64,000 bases of DNA from Erinaceus europaeus (Eukaryota; Chordata; Mammalia; Eulipotyphla; Erinaceidae): contig NC_080181.1 in assembly GCF_950295315.1 (NCBI RefSeq), positions 831,026-895,025 of the forward strand, in the 5' to 3' direction. This document shows positions 55,217 to 64,000 of this stretch, in pieces. The notes under the pieces are model-generated. The model was not told where the DNA came from. It saw only the letters and a list, made by a program, of their open reading frames with translations, and ran no database searches. The position numbers and the translations under genes were made by a program. The number at the start of each line of letters is the position of its first letter. Position 1 is the first letter of the stretch.

Positions 55217-56400
55217 TTTAGGATTGCTGTACTATTTTGTTGTTTGTTGCTGTTTGTTTTTAGACAGTTTTCATAAACTATCATTTACCATGCTGTTTCA
55301 CTGAGAAACTACTTTCTATCTTTTTCATTTTTTGAGACATAGCTGAAGATAAGCAGAAAAGGAAATAAAACCCACTGAATAATAACTCTGTACTGCGGAG
55401 TTCACCTTCATAAGCCCGGGTGTTATTCAGTGATGCTATACATAGTCTGTTTAAAGATTATGTCCAGATACATCACAAAGCTAAGTCGGTATGACAGAGC
55501 TGGCAGGGCTCCGAGCTGCCATTCACACCCAGTTCTTTTGCCTTTGTCCAGAGCATATGCTCTTCTTTAAGACTCTAATGAACACAATTTTTTATTTTGA
55601 GTTTTATTTTTAGTTCAATGATTAAGTACCTCCTTATAGTATTATTGTGAGGGTAAAATAAAATTAAAGGCATGAAAGTGCTCTAGGAGAGATTGTAAAT
55701 GCTATGCAGATGTGAAGTGTTTTATTATCTACTGTTCCATTACTGCTTGTACCAAGGCTGGGATTACTATATTGTAATTTTATGGTTGTGAGTATGTAAT
55801 TCGAAATCTTGAGTGTTCCACTTTCCCCACTGTAAGTACTCAACAATGATCTTTAATCAACTGGAAAGATAAAGGGGGCTTTCATAACAGTCCCTAGGAT
55901 GTAAGATACTTCACTGAGACTCGTCCACAGATGATCTTCTAAATTAAAACTCAACTCATAAAGCTCCCATTGTAAAGAAACTATTCTTAGACCACACATA
56001 CAGCATTTTCCTGCAACCATATGAAGCCATGTATTTCAAAATCCTTCAGAAGGCCTCTCTGATCTGCAACAGGTACTTCATAGAAGAGGATGAGAAGAAC
56101 ATTTCCTTCCCAGTGTCCTGAGAAACAACCCAGACTTCATGTCTTTACAACAGAAAGGAACAGTCCCTTCTCTCTTTATAACAGTCAGAATCCTCCGCCA
56201 GTATCAATGTGCATCCTCTTCATGCTCCATTCAGTTTGACTAATAAGTTTCTCTTTCTTCTCAGTCCAACTCCTTAACCTTCCAGAAAAGAACTTTTGCT
56301 GTCTCAACTCTTGATACTAATTGTATTTTTTTTCATTTTGTGTCAGCCTTACTTCCCCTAGCACAATGTTCAAAAAAACAATGTGTTACAAACCACAAAT
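55217..56400. other. Unique non-coding stretch
   Basis: No gene or repeat recognised. Confidence 0.4.
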
Positions 56401-56401
56401 G

Positions 56402-56572
56402 GGGCTAGTGAAATAGCTTACTTGGATAATGTACTGCTTTGTCATGTCTACAAACCAAGTTTGAACCCAGCTCTTGCTGCATTCAAGTAAGCCTTAGTGT
56501 TGTGGTCTTTATCTCTTTTTCTGTGTCTTTGTCTCTACCTTTAGAAAGAAAAAAAAAAACACAGATATCTTT
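56402..56572 (+). mobile_element. Old tRNA-like SINE
   Basis: gggctagtgaaatagcttac, ttggataatgtactgctttg and aagtttgaacccagctct give an A/B-box-like head, followed by a C/T-rich part (ctctttttctgtgtctttgt) and poly(A). Distantly like the third SINE type at 51777. Confidence 0.65.
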
Positions 56573-56689
56573 CCAGATATTGAAAAGAAGTATCACATAA
56601 TAAAAACATAGTTATAAAGGAAATCTTCCAGTGTGTCTCATTATTAAGAAAGGCAGCAGTTTGAGAGGTAGATTGTAGCTGCCTGCTTT

Positions 56690-57898
56690 TTAAAAAAAGC
56701 TGAACATCCACTTATGATAAAGATCCTCCCAGAAACTGAGGATAGAAGAACCATTCCTCAACACAATAAAGACTATTTATGACAAACCCACAGCTAACAT
56801 CATTTTAAAATCAGAAACAAGACAAGGATGTTCACTTGTCTCCACTCATATTCAACCGTAAGGTCTTCACCACTGCAATCAGAGAAGAAAGTGATACCAA
56901 AGGAATACAGATTGGAAAGAAGAAATCAAACTATCACTATTTGCTGTTGAACATGATATTATACCTACAGAAACCAAAACATTCCACCAAAAAAACTACT
57001 GTAAATAATTAATAAATTCAGTAGAGTAAAAGGATACAAAATCAATATATTTGAATATGTAGCATTCCTGTAACAGGAAAACAGAGGAAACAGAGGAAAG
57101 GGAAGTAAAAGACTCAATCTCATTTACAACTGAACTCCAAAAGATAAAATACCTTGGGGTGAACCTCACAAAGGAAGTGAAGGGACTTTCCAATGAAAAC
57201 TGTAAGACATTGTTAAAAGAAATAGAGAAGGGGGAGTTGGGCGGTAGGGCAGCGGGTTAAAGCGCATGTGGTGCAAAGCGCAGGGACCGGAGTAAGGATC
57301 CCAGTTCAGTTCAAGCCTATGGCTCCCCACCTGCAGGGGAGTCCCTTCACAGGCAGTGAAGCAAGTCTGCAGGTGTCTATCTTTCTACCCCCCTCTCTGT
57401 CTTCCCCTCCTCTTTCGATTTCTCTCTGTCCTATCCAACTACAGCAGCAACAACAACAATAATAACCACAACAATGATAAAACAACAAGGGCAACAAAAG
57501 GGGAAAAAATGATCTCCAGGAGCAGTGGATTCGTGGTGCAGGCACTGAGCCCTGGCAATAACCCTGGAGGCAAAAAAAAAAAAAAAAGGAAATAGAGAAG
57601 GACACATAGAAATGGAAGAATACTCCTTGTTCCTGGATTAGAAGAATAAACATTATTAAAGTGGTCATTCTATCAAAAGCACAATTTCAGTGCAATCCCT
57701 ATCAAAATTACAATGGCATTTCTCAAGCAAATTGAACAATTTGTCCAAATATTTGTGTAGAACCACAAAAGGCCACAAATTACCAATGTGTTTCTGAGAA
57801 AAAAGGAAAAATATGGAGCTATCATGCTTCCCAACTTCAGTTTATACTACAAAGCAATAGTAATTAAAACAGCACAGTACTGGATTAAAATGGACACT
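56690..57898 (+). pseudogene. L1 ORF2 reverse-transcriptase fragment split by a SINE
   Basis: Diverged L1 ORF2 sequence: DNA phrases such as aacatcattttaaaatcaga, caaggatgttcacttgtctc, ggaaagaagaaatcaaacta, ataccttggggtgaacctca, tgcaatccctatcaaaatta and acaaagcaatagtaattaaa lie in ORF2 order (reverse-transcriptase palm to thumb). Frames are broken. A SINE at 57232-57588 interrupts it. It ends where a CT/TCA microsatellite begins near 57905. Confidence 0.9.
57232..57588 (+). mobile_element. Full-length hedgehog-type tRNA SINE with 3' extension
   Basis: gggagttgggcggtagggca, gcgggttaaagcgcatgtgg, gcgcagggaccggagtaagg, C/T block, AACAACAACAATAATAAC block and the extension (ctccaggagcagtggattcg, tgagccctggcaataaccct) with poly(A). 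Perfect 13-bp direct repeats gaaatagagaagg at 57219-57231 and 57589-57601. One of the youngest-looking copies; an 8-base duplication (cagttcagtt) affects the B-box region. Confidence 0.96.
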
Positions 57899-57907
57899 TC
57901 TCCCTCT

Positions 57908-57946
57908 CTTTCACTCTCTCTCTCTCATCATCATCATCATCATCAC
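57908..57946. repeat. (CT)n(TCA)n microsatellite
   Basis: A CT run followed by about seven TCA units. Confidence 0.9.
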
Positions 57947-57959
57947 TCCAGCTTTACCA

Positions 57960-58050
57960 CTCCAGGTCAACTTTTATAGACAGAAAGACAGTGGGGGGAA
58001 GACACCACAGCACTGAAGCTTCCATCCAAGTGAGCTGTCTTGCCAGCCCA
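57960..58050 (-). mobile_element. Old short SINE fragment
   Basis: tatagacagaaagacagtgg, gaagacaccacagcactgaa, gcttccatccaagtgagctg, tcttgccagcccaat fit an antisense SINE with much divergence. Confidence 0.5.
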
Positions 58051-58650
58051 ATCTTACTCTATTTTGTATTGTTAGAGGTCCTTGACATCATACATCATGT
58101 GGTAGAGTGTCAGGGACCTCTGGAGCTTTATATAGTTAAAATGTATAAATGTTAGTGAAATAATCATGCCAGAGACTCCTGAGCAGGTCACAGTGATAAA
58201 GAGGTGGTGGCAGAAGGTAGTTGCAGAAATGAGAACTGTGCCTTTTCTAAGAGAAGCACTTCTCCCAGGATACCAACCATTTGGGGACCTACTGAGACAC
58301 ACTCTATGTCAGCCTGGAGATCACGGCTCCCCTAAGGACGGCACTGGTATGCAAAAGGTGGCAGAAAATAAAGGAACAGTTGAGTAGATGTGCCAAGTCC
58401 CTTTGTCAGGAGCTGAGCCTGGGCAGAGATTTGGATGCAATTTGGAATCAAAATAGAGAGAGGATCTAGTAGGGACAGGGAACACAGGAGTACAGTTTTG
58501 ACCCTAGGTCTTAGAATTGGGAAGGATTCAGAAAAATAGCCCACAGAGTTTTTCTTCAAAAGAACAGGTATTCTCTCTTGCAACTACTCAGTAGTATCCT
58601 TGTAGCATCAAACATACACAGATAGTGAAGCAAGATTTGCTCTGATAAAC
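58051..58650. other. Unique non-coding stretch
   Basis: No feature recognised. Confidence 0.4.
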
Positions 58651-58659
58651 CTTTATTTA

Positions 58660-58897
58660 ATGTCTGTAGACATCTATCTTTTTCTCCCCTACTCTGTCTT
58701 CCCATTTCTCTCGATTTCTCTGTCCTATCCAACAATGACAACAGCAATAACAACAACAGTAACAATAAACAACAATGGCAACAAAAGGGAAAAAAAGCCT
58801 CCAGGAGCAGTGGATTCATAGTGCAGGCACCGATACCCAGCAATAACCCTGTAGGCAAAAAATAATAATAAATAAAATAAATAAGAAAGAAAGAAAT
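58660..58897 (+). mobile_element. Hedgehog-type tRNA SINE, 5'-truncated, with 3' extension
   Basis: Begins within the gtctgtagacatctatcttt region, so the head is missing. C/T block, AACAACAACAGTAAC block, extension (gcctccaggagcagtggatt, caataaccctgtaggcaaaa) and AATA-rich tail are present. Confidence 0.88.
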
Positions 58898-58919
58898 TAT
58901 AGTCTGGCATTTCATGCAA

Positions 58920-60420
58920 CATAGTATTTAGGGTCCCACCCTGGAGTGTCTAGTCCAGTGATTCTGTGGTGTGATCTGAAAGTCTGAACTTCGGACAAGT
59001 TTCCAGGTGCACTTAATGTGCTTTCCTGAAACTCACTCTACATCATTGGACCAAGGGACTTTGAGCCCTTTGCCTTAGGACAGCTCAGCTGAGGAAGACC
59101 ATCTTAGTAGGGCTTTAACTCAGCCAGTATACACTGTGACAAGAATGCACCATGTAAGGACATACATATAAATACATATACCTCTGGATAAGGAGATGTT
59201 TTTTCATGCTGCATTCTCTTCTTGATGTGATGCTCATTCTTGAACTACCCTTGCCTTGTCTATTCTGATCCTGCTGTCTCTTAACTCTGAGTTATAGGCA
59301 GCTTTCAGAGCATCTATGCCTATTTAGATGTGCTCTTCACCATGTGTTTAGTAATGCCTTCATTGGTATTGCTTGGCATACTAATCTCTGTTAAATTCCA
59401 GTCTCCTAGAGAACACAGACCATGTTTCCCCCTAATTTTATAGCTATCAGGGGAAGAGAATTCCATGCACTTCAGAGCTGCTTTGAATCAATATTTCCCC
59501 AGGGAAAATGAAACTTACAGCATACAGAAAATAAGGACTTCTTTATTTAGTTCTGCTCATAACTTCTCTCTTGTTCTTTACCTATATTTCTATTACCATA
59601 AAATATATTCCCAGAAAATTGACATTGGGGGCATAAACACTGAATCTCTCACTATATCCATCCTCATTCATATTACAGCCTGTGAATTAATGCCTTCCCA
59701 TGAGCACCCTAATTCTGGCTCATAGATTCATTGCAAAGAGAACAAAGCAGCAGGGAAAATTCTTCATTTGTTCCTTATGAAGCCAGCTCTATGGGAAACC
59801 TATAGTTTGAGAGAGAAAATTCACTGCTTCTGAACTATATACAAATCTTGACTTCATCTTTCTTAGTATCTTTGAAGACAAAGGAGCAGAGAAATGATGC
59901 TAGGAGTTGTTACCAGTTAGCTAGTTAAAACTGTTTCTAGAGTGAAATTGAGTCTACCTCAAGGATTCTGCCTTATGAATTTACCGCAGCCTCAAGTGTC
60001 CAGCATACTCACCTCCCACATATGCACACACATACAAACATACACACACAGCCATCTCAAAAAGAACTGAGAGTCAGAAAACCAGAACCAGAGAGCGAAG
60101 GCTGGTCATATGCCAAAGCATGTTAAGATTCACACAAGCAAATAGCGGGAAGTGGAACTCAGGACTAAGAAAGGAAGACAAGGTAAACATTTCTGATGTC
60201 TCAGAGGGCAGAAGACTCATAATGCTGTGGGCACCTCCTCCTTGTTATGGAGGAACAGAGACATGAATTAGACTGAAAGTATCTGCTGTGAGGCTGCTGC
60301 TGAACATATATATGCCCCTTCACATCCACAGCCTCCTTGCAGATAGATGAGTTCAAGAAACTGACAAAGCTGCACTCACATGAGTAACTGAGAGGGCTCC
60401 AAGCAATACAGTTCATAAAA
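58920..60420. other. Unique non-coding stretch
   Basis: No gene recognised; an L2-like trace near 59370-59420 is too weak to call. Confidence 0.4.
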
Positions 60421-60424
60421 ATAA

Positions 60425-60600
60425 ATAACAAGAAACAACCCAAGTGCCTATTTACAGGAAAGTGGAAAAACTGTGGTGTATACACACATAATAGAATATT
60501 CCACATCAGGGAGAATAAATGAACTACAACTACACACAACAACATGAATGAATCTTAAAAATGTAATGCTGAGTAAAGAAAGTGAGGAGCATCAATCTTA
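60425..60600 (+). mobile_element. Ancient L1 (L1M-type) fragment
   Basis: aagaaacaacccaagtgcct, aaaaactgtggtgtatacac, atagaatattccacatcagg, acatgaatgaatcttaaaaa and tgctgagtaaagaaag follow the ORF2 3' end and 3' UTR of old L1 elements, heavily diverged. Confidence 0.8.
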
Positions 60601-60953
60601 CTTCCTCCCAAGCTGCAGCAAGCTGGGAGAGAATGTGGTCCCCATCCTGATAAACACCACAAAAACAGATAATATATAGGGCCATAAGTCTTCCTGAAAT
60701 CCCCAGGGAACGAAGGTCATAAGGTAACCATCAGAATTGAATTTCCAAAAGAGGAACCCTCCTGAGAGTGGCAAACCACAGAAAATATTGTACCTTTGAC
60801 AGAACACAAAAGAAAGTGGGGTCAGTCTGGAAAAAAGTAAGACAAATATGCAAATATGTTTAAATGTTTCTTCATATATTTTTATTTCATTCATTTATTT
60901 ACAAGGACAGAGAGAAAATCAGTGAGAAGGAGAAATAGAAAGAGAGTAAGGGA

Positions 60954-61157
60954 GGGGCTGGGTGGTAGTTCAGCTGGCTAAGTGCACACATTACCATGCA
61001 CAAGGACCCAGGTTTAAGGCCCTGCTCCTCACCTGCAAGGGCGAAGCTTCACAGGTGGTGAAGCAATGCTGCAGGTGTCTTTGTGTCTCTCTCTTTCTAT
61101 CCCTCTTCCCTCTCAAGTTCTTTCTGTCTTATAAAATAAATAAAATTTTAAAAAGAG
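60954..61157 (+). mobile_element. Hedgehog-type short tRNA SINE (nested)
   Basis: ggggctgggtggtagttcag, ctggctaagtgcacacatta, ccaggtttaaggccctgctc, gcttcacaggtggtgaagca, C/T block and an AATAAATAAAATTTTAAAAA tail. Confidence 0.9.
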
Positions 61158-61180
61158 AGAGATGGAGAGAAAGAGTATCT

Positions 61181-61370
61181 GGGGAGACAGCATAATGGTT
61201 CTGCAAAAGATTCTCATGCCTGAGGTTGCTAGTTCCCAGGTTCAATCCTCAGCACCACAATAAAACAGAGTTGAGCAGTGCTCTGTTGTTTTTTTCTGTC
61301 TTTCTCTCTGTATCTCCCTCTCTTTCTCATTAAAATAAAATAAAGTGTTTTTAAATAAAGTATTTTTTAA
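61181..61370 (+). mobile_element. Short tRNA-derived SINE, second type (nested)
   Basis: ggggagacagcataatggtt, ctgcaaaagattctcatgcc, tgaggttgctagttcccagg, ttcaatcctcagcaccacaa, gagcagtgctctgttg, C/T block and an AAAATAAAATAAAG tail. Confidence 0.9.
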
Positions 61371-61384
61371 AAAGTGGAGAAAGG

Positions 61385-61603
61385 GGGCCAGGTGGTGGCA
61401 CACCTGGTTGAGTGCACATGTTATAATGCTCAAGGACCCGGGTTCAAGCCCCCATTCCACACCTGCAGGGGGAAAGCTTTGTGAGTGGTGAAGCAGTATT
61501 GCAGGTGTCTCTCTCTCTCTCCCTCACTACCTCCCCCTACACTCTAGATTTCTGGCTGTCTCTAATAAATATGTAAAGATAATTAAAATTTGAAAAAAAA
61601 AAA
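61385..61603 (+). mobile_element. Hedgehog-type short tRNA SINE (nested)
   Basis: ggccaggtggtggcacacct, ggttgagtgcacatgttata, cccgggttcaagcccccatt, gggggaaagctttgtgagtg, C/T block and poly(A). Perfect 14-bp direct repeats aaagtggagaaagg at 61371-61384 and 61604-61617. Confidence 0.95.
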
Positions 61604-61743
61604 AAAGTGGAGAAAGGACACCTGTAGTACTGCTTCAACACCAATGAAACATCTCTCCTGCAGGTGGAGGTAGGGAGATTGAACTTCAGTCATTGCACAT
61701 TGTAATGTGTGCACTAAACCAGGTGCACTACTATCTGGGCCCT

Positions 61744-61988
61744 TTAAAACATTTTTAAGGTCAAATGTGCATTAGGTGATCTGGTCAGGAGAACTAGAGC
61801 CCCAGAAAACAGAGTTCACACTCAAACATAAATCAGCGCTTCTTTTCAGGACTTCAGTGAATCTCAGGAAAGATCAGAAGTGAAGAGAACCTCACTGTAT
61901 ACCTGGATGATGCAGGTTTACAGAAGGTGAGAAACTGATGCCTGGACTTAGCACAAGATTAATTCCCTGGACTGTTCTCTCATGAAAA
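61744..61988. other. Unique non-coding stretch
   Basis: No feature recognised. Confidence 0.4.
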
Positions 61989-61990
61989 AC

Positions 61991-62146
61991 AAGCCAGGGA
62001 TGGGAAGCTATCTCAGTACCACATGCATGCCTGAGGCCCGAGAGGTTCTAGATTCAATCCCCAGCACCATCATATGTCAGAGATGAGCAGTGATCTTGTC
62101 ATCCTCTTTCTCATAAACAGAAATTAATACTTTCTAAAAACATAAA
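61991..62146 (+). mobile_element. Short tRNA-derived SINE, second type
   Basis: agccagggatgggaagctat, catgcatgcctgaggcccga, gaggttctagattcaatccc, cagcaccatcatatgtcaga, gatgagcagtgatcttgtc and a diverged A-rich tail. Confidence 0.82.
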
Positions 62147-62149
62147 ACA

Positions 62150-62640
62150 AAAAGTCACATTTAGAAGGCAGCAATCCCCCAGTCCACAGTGTCCCCACCT
62201 AGGTCACAGGGGATTAAGAACAGAGTAGAGACCTATGCTACCACAGAAAAAGTTTGATCCTTTCTGCAACCATCATGGGGAAGGCAGAGATGAAGCCATT
62301 GTTCCCAGGGATGAGACTGAACGGGAGGTCTGCTGCTCTATATTCTGGTTAGGAACCCTCTGCTCTGCTCCCCAGTTCTCTGATCTGTCGCTTAGCCATA
62401 GCCAACCTACTGATAGTCTGCTGAAAGAAGTATTCTGACATCAAGTTATTTATAAATGATTATTTGACATTTTTAATACTTGCCATTTCTTTGCTGAAAT
62501 TTCCATTTCTTTTATCAGCTCTTTCTATTGTATCTTTATCACTTTGATTATAATTATCTTAAAGTCTCACTTTGATAGCTCTAACATATGAATGGCTTCT
62601 GAGTTTGGTTCTATTTATAACTTTATTTCTTGATAGTAGT
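62150..62640. other. Unique non-coding stretch
   Basis: No feature recognised. Confidence 0.4.
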
Positions 62641-62790
62641 TTTTCCTGATTTTTTTCTTTTTTCTTTTGGTGTGTGGGGGAGCACTTTCTCTAGGTTTTT
62701 CTTTCTGTATCTCCCTCTCATTAAAATAAAATAAAGTTATTAAAAAAAAAAGAGGAGAGAGGATACCTGCAGCACTGCTTCCAAACACAA
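62641..62790. mobile_element. Broken SINE fragments
   Basis: tttttctttctgtatctccc tctcattaaaataaaataaa at 62694-62740 is the 3' end of a second-type SINE in plus orientation. gagaggatacctgcagcact gcttcc at 62757-62783 is a piece of an antisense first-type SINE. The junctions are scrambled. Confidence 0.6.
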
Positions 62791-62841
62791 AGACAAAGAT
62801 GAGAGTGAGAATCAAAGAAAGGCCTTAAGAATTGTGAATCA

Positions 62842-63133
62842 GGGAGTTGAATGATAGCACAGTGGGTTAAGCACAGGTGGCATAAAGTACAAGGACTGAG
62901 AAAGGATCCCGGTTCAAGCCCCTGGCTCCCCACCTGCAGGGGAGTCGCTTCACAAGCTGTGAAGCAGGTTTGCAGGTGTCTGTCTTTCCTCCTTTCTGTC
63001 TTCCCCTCCTCTCTCCATTTCTCTGTTACATCCAACAATGATGACATCAACAACAACAATAATAACTACAACAATAAAACAATAAGGGCAACAAGAGGGA
63101 ATAAATATTTTTTAAATTAAAAATAACTTAAAA
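62842..63133 (+). mobile_element. Full-length hedgehog-type tRNA SINE
   Basis: gggagttgaatgatagcaca, gtgggttaagcacaggtgg, ggatcccggttcaagcccct, the ccacctgcaggggagtcgct block, C/T block, AACAACAACAATAATAAC block and A-rich tail. Perfect 12-bp direct repeats aattgtgaatca at 62830-62841 and 63134-63145. Confidence 0.95.
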
Positions 63134-63145
63134 AATTGTGAATCA

Positions 63146-63500
63146 ACATTAACCCCCCTAACATGTATTAGTGAAAGTTCCTGAATGAGAAGAGTGGACT
63201 TCTCATACAGAAACTCTGTGAACTGAAATATGGTGGTGCACCATAAACAGAATTCAAAAAGAAAATGAAAACTGCCATCCCATATTTCTATACTCAACCA
63301 AAATCAGCAAAAGAAGACAAAACAATCATTATTTGTAGATAAGTAATGTCTGATCTACTGTCAACAAATCTGGACAATAATAAATTTTAAACAAAGTTCA
63401 TTAGGCAGGAGGGTGATATCAAATGAAAATTTTGATCAGCATGACAAAACTAAAAATATCAGAAATGATAAAATTAGAATGAATAAAAAGATTACCTTTC
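63146..63500. other. Unique AT-rich stretch
   Basis: AT-rich sequence with phrases reminiscent of eroded L1 ORF2 (atcagcaaaagaagacaaaa), too weak to call. Confidence 0.3.
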
Positions 63501-63503
63501 TTT

Positions 63504-63712
63504 TTAAAAATATTATATTTATATATTTGATAGAGATAACCAGAAATCAAGGGTAAGGGGGATACAGAGAGGGACAGAGACAGAGAGACACCTGCAGTAC
63601 TGCTTCACCACTCATGATGCTTTCCTCCTGCAGGTGGGGACTGGGGGCTTGAACCCAGGTCCTTGCATATTGTAACATGAGTGCTCAACCAAGAGAGCTA
63701 CCATCCAGCCCC
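63504..63712 (-). mobile_element. Hedgehog-type short tRNA SINE
   Basis: T-rich tail, tttgatagagataaccagaa, purine block, tgcttcaccactcatgatgc, tcctgcaggtggggactggg, cttgaacccaggtccttgca (B-box complement) and aaccaagagagctaccatcc. Confidence 0.9.
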
Positions 63713-63774
63713 CAGGTGGTATTTTTAATTACCTTAAAAGAAAATTTATTGTCTAAGCATAAATGGTAACAATG

Positions 63775-64000
63775 CATTCCTGCAGGGACAACATACTTTA
63801 TCTTCAACCTGAGCAAGATGGGTTTTGAAACTGGGGCAGCTTGGAACATTCCTACTCATGACCACAGATTGTGAGTTCAGACCTACAGGGATGCAGAGGT
63901 TACATAGGATCCTAAGCTGAATATGGGCCCCAGATCAAATCAATGGGGTCTACAGTCAACAATAATTATACAGCTTTCCCATATTTGGGAGCTACTCTCT
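63775..64000 (+). mobile_element. L1-tail-family copy running off the window
   Basis: Colinear with 30550-30770: aacctgagcaagatgggttt, ggggcagcttggaacattcc, tgggccccagatcaaatcaa and catatttgggagctactctc. Only the 5' part of the copy is in the window. Confidence 0.88.

Larger units (their letters stand above)
60880..61743 (-). mobile_element. Antisense short SINE broken by three nested SINEs
   Basis: T-rich tail and purine block at 60880-60952, and the rest (aggacacctgtagtactgct, ctcctgcaggtggaggtagg, ccaggtgcactactatctgg) at 61612-61743. Between lie SINEs at 60954-61157, 61181-61370 and 61385-61603, separated by short pieces of the host's purine block. Confidence 0.85.

Noticed and set aside
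17621..63133. tRNA genes suggested by A/B-box-like motifs
   Set aside because: Each lies at the head of a SINE with a C/T-rich body and A-rich tail; none has intact tRNA arms followed by a terminator.
1..64000. CRISPR-like or operon-like organisation
   Set aside because: Repeats are dispersed SINEs or tandem satellites. No short direct repeats with regular unique spacers and no prokaryotic gene spacing are present.

Overview
This window is non-coding mammalian DNA dominated by interspersed repeats. It carries dozens of tRNA-derived SINEs with A/B-box-like 5' ends, the phrase ccacctgcaggggagtcgct, and C/T-rich then AAC/AAT-rich tails. I associate these with hedgehogs (ERI-type SINEs of Erinaceidae), so the likely source is a hedgehog such as Erinaceus; this is recognition from memory, not a search. 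L1 fragments of young and ancient types, MIR/L2-like remnants and a solo LTR fit a placental mammal. I found no complete protein-coding gene, no functional RNA gene and no CRISPR or prokaryotic feature. Open frames up to about 170 codons occur but look like chance or repeat-driven frames. The interval reads as a gene desert or a very large intron.

Layout. 1-7.3 kb: unique sequence, a 39-bp minisatellite with a 156-bp higher-order period (983-1629), a pyrimidine tract, an A-tailed L1-tail-family copy (4459-4837), a possible 7SL-like fragment and duplicated TG repeats. 7.3-8.8 kb: a long copy of the tail family, with an opposite-strand copy of the same family inserted in it. 9-17 kb: mostly unique, with an ancient L1 3' end (12.4-13.0 kb) and AT-rich stretches that could be conserved non-coding elements. 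17.2-18.5 kb: a MIR remnant, a two-SINE composite and a solo LTR with a perfect 6-bp target duplication. 22.2-24.7 kb: an antisense L1 interrupted by a SINE and by a tail-family copy. 28.4-32.4 kb: a SINE, an L1 ORF2 end running without an A-tail into about 1.9 kb of tail-family sequence, then more SINEs. 32.4-50 kb: mostly unique, with nested SINEs at 37.6-38.2 kb, microsatellites, a 195-bp L1 3' end with perfect target duplications (46.97-47.17 kb) and a second minisatellite (49.6-49.9 kb). 50-64 kb: dense SINEs, more tail-family copies (one with an inverted 5' half), an L1 reverse-transcriptase fragment split by a SINE, and a four-SINE nest at 60.9-61.7 kb.

Nothing here works as an operon or pathway. 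The coherent story is retrotransposition: target duplications, A-rich tails, 5' truncation, 5' inversion and nesting allow relative dating of insertions. The most unusual items are the L1-tail family, the solo LTR, the higher-order minisatellite, the triplicated SINE target site and an unassigned 58-codon exon-like open frame at 53.8-54.0 kb.
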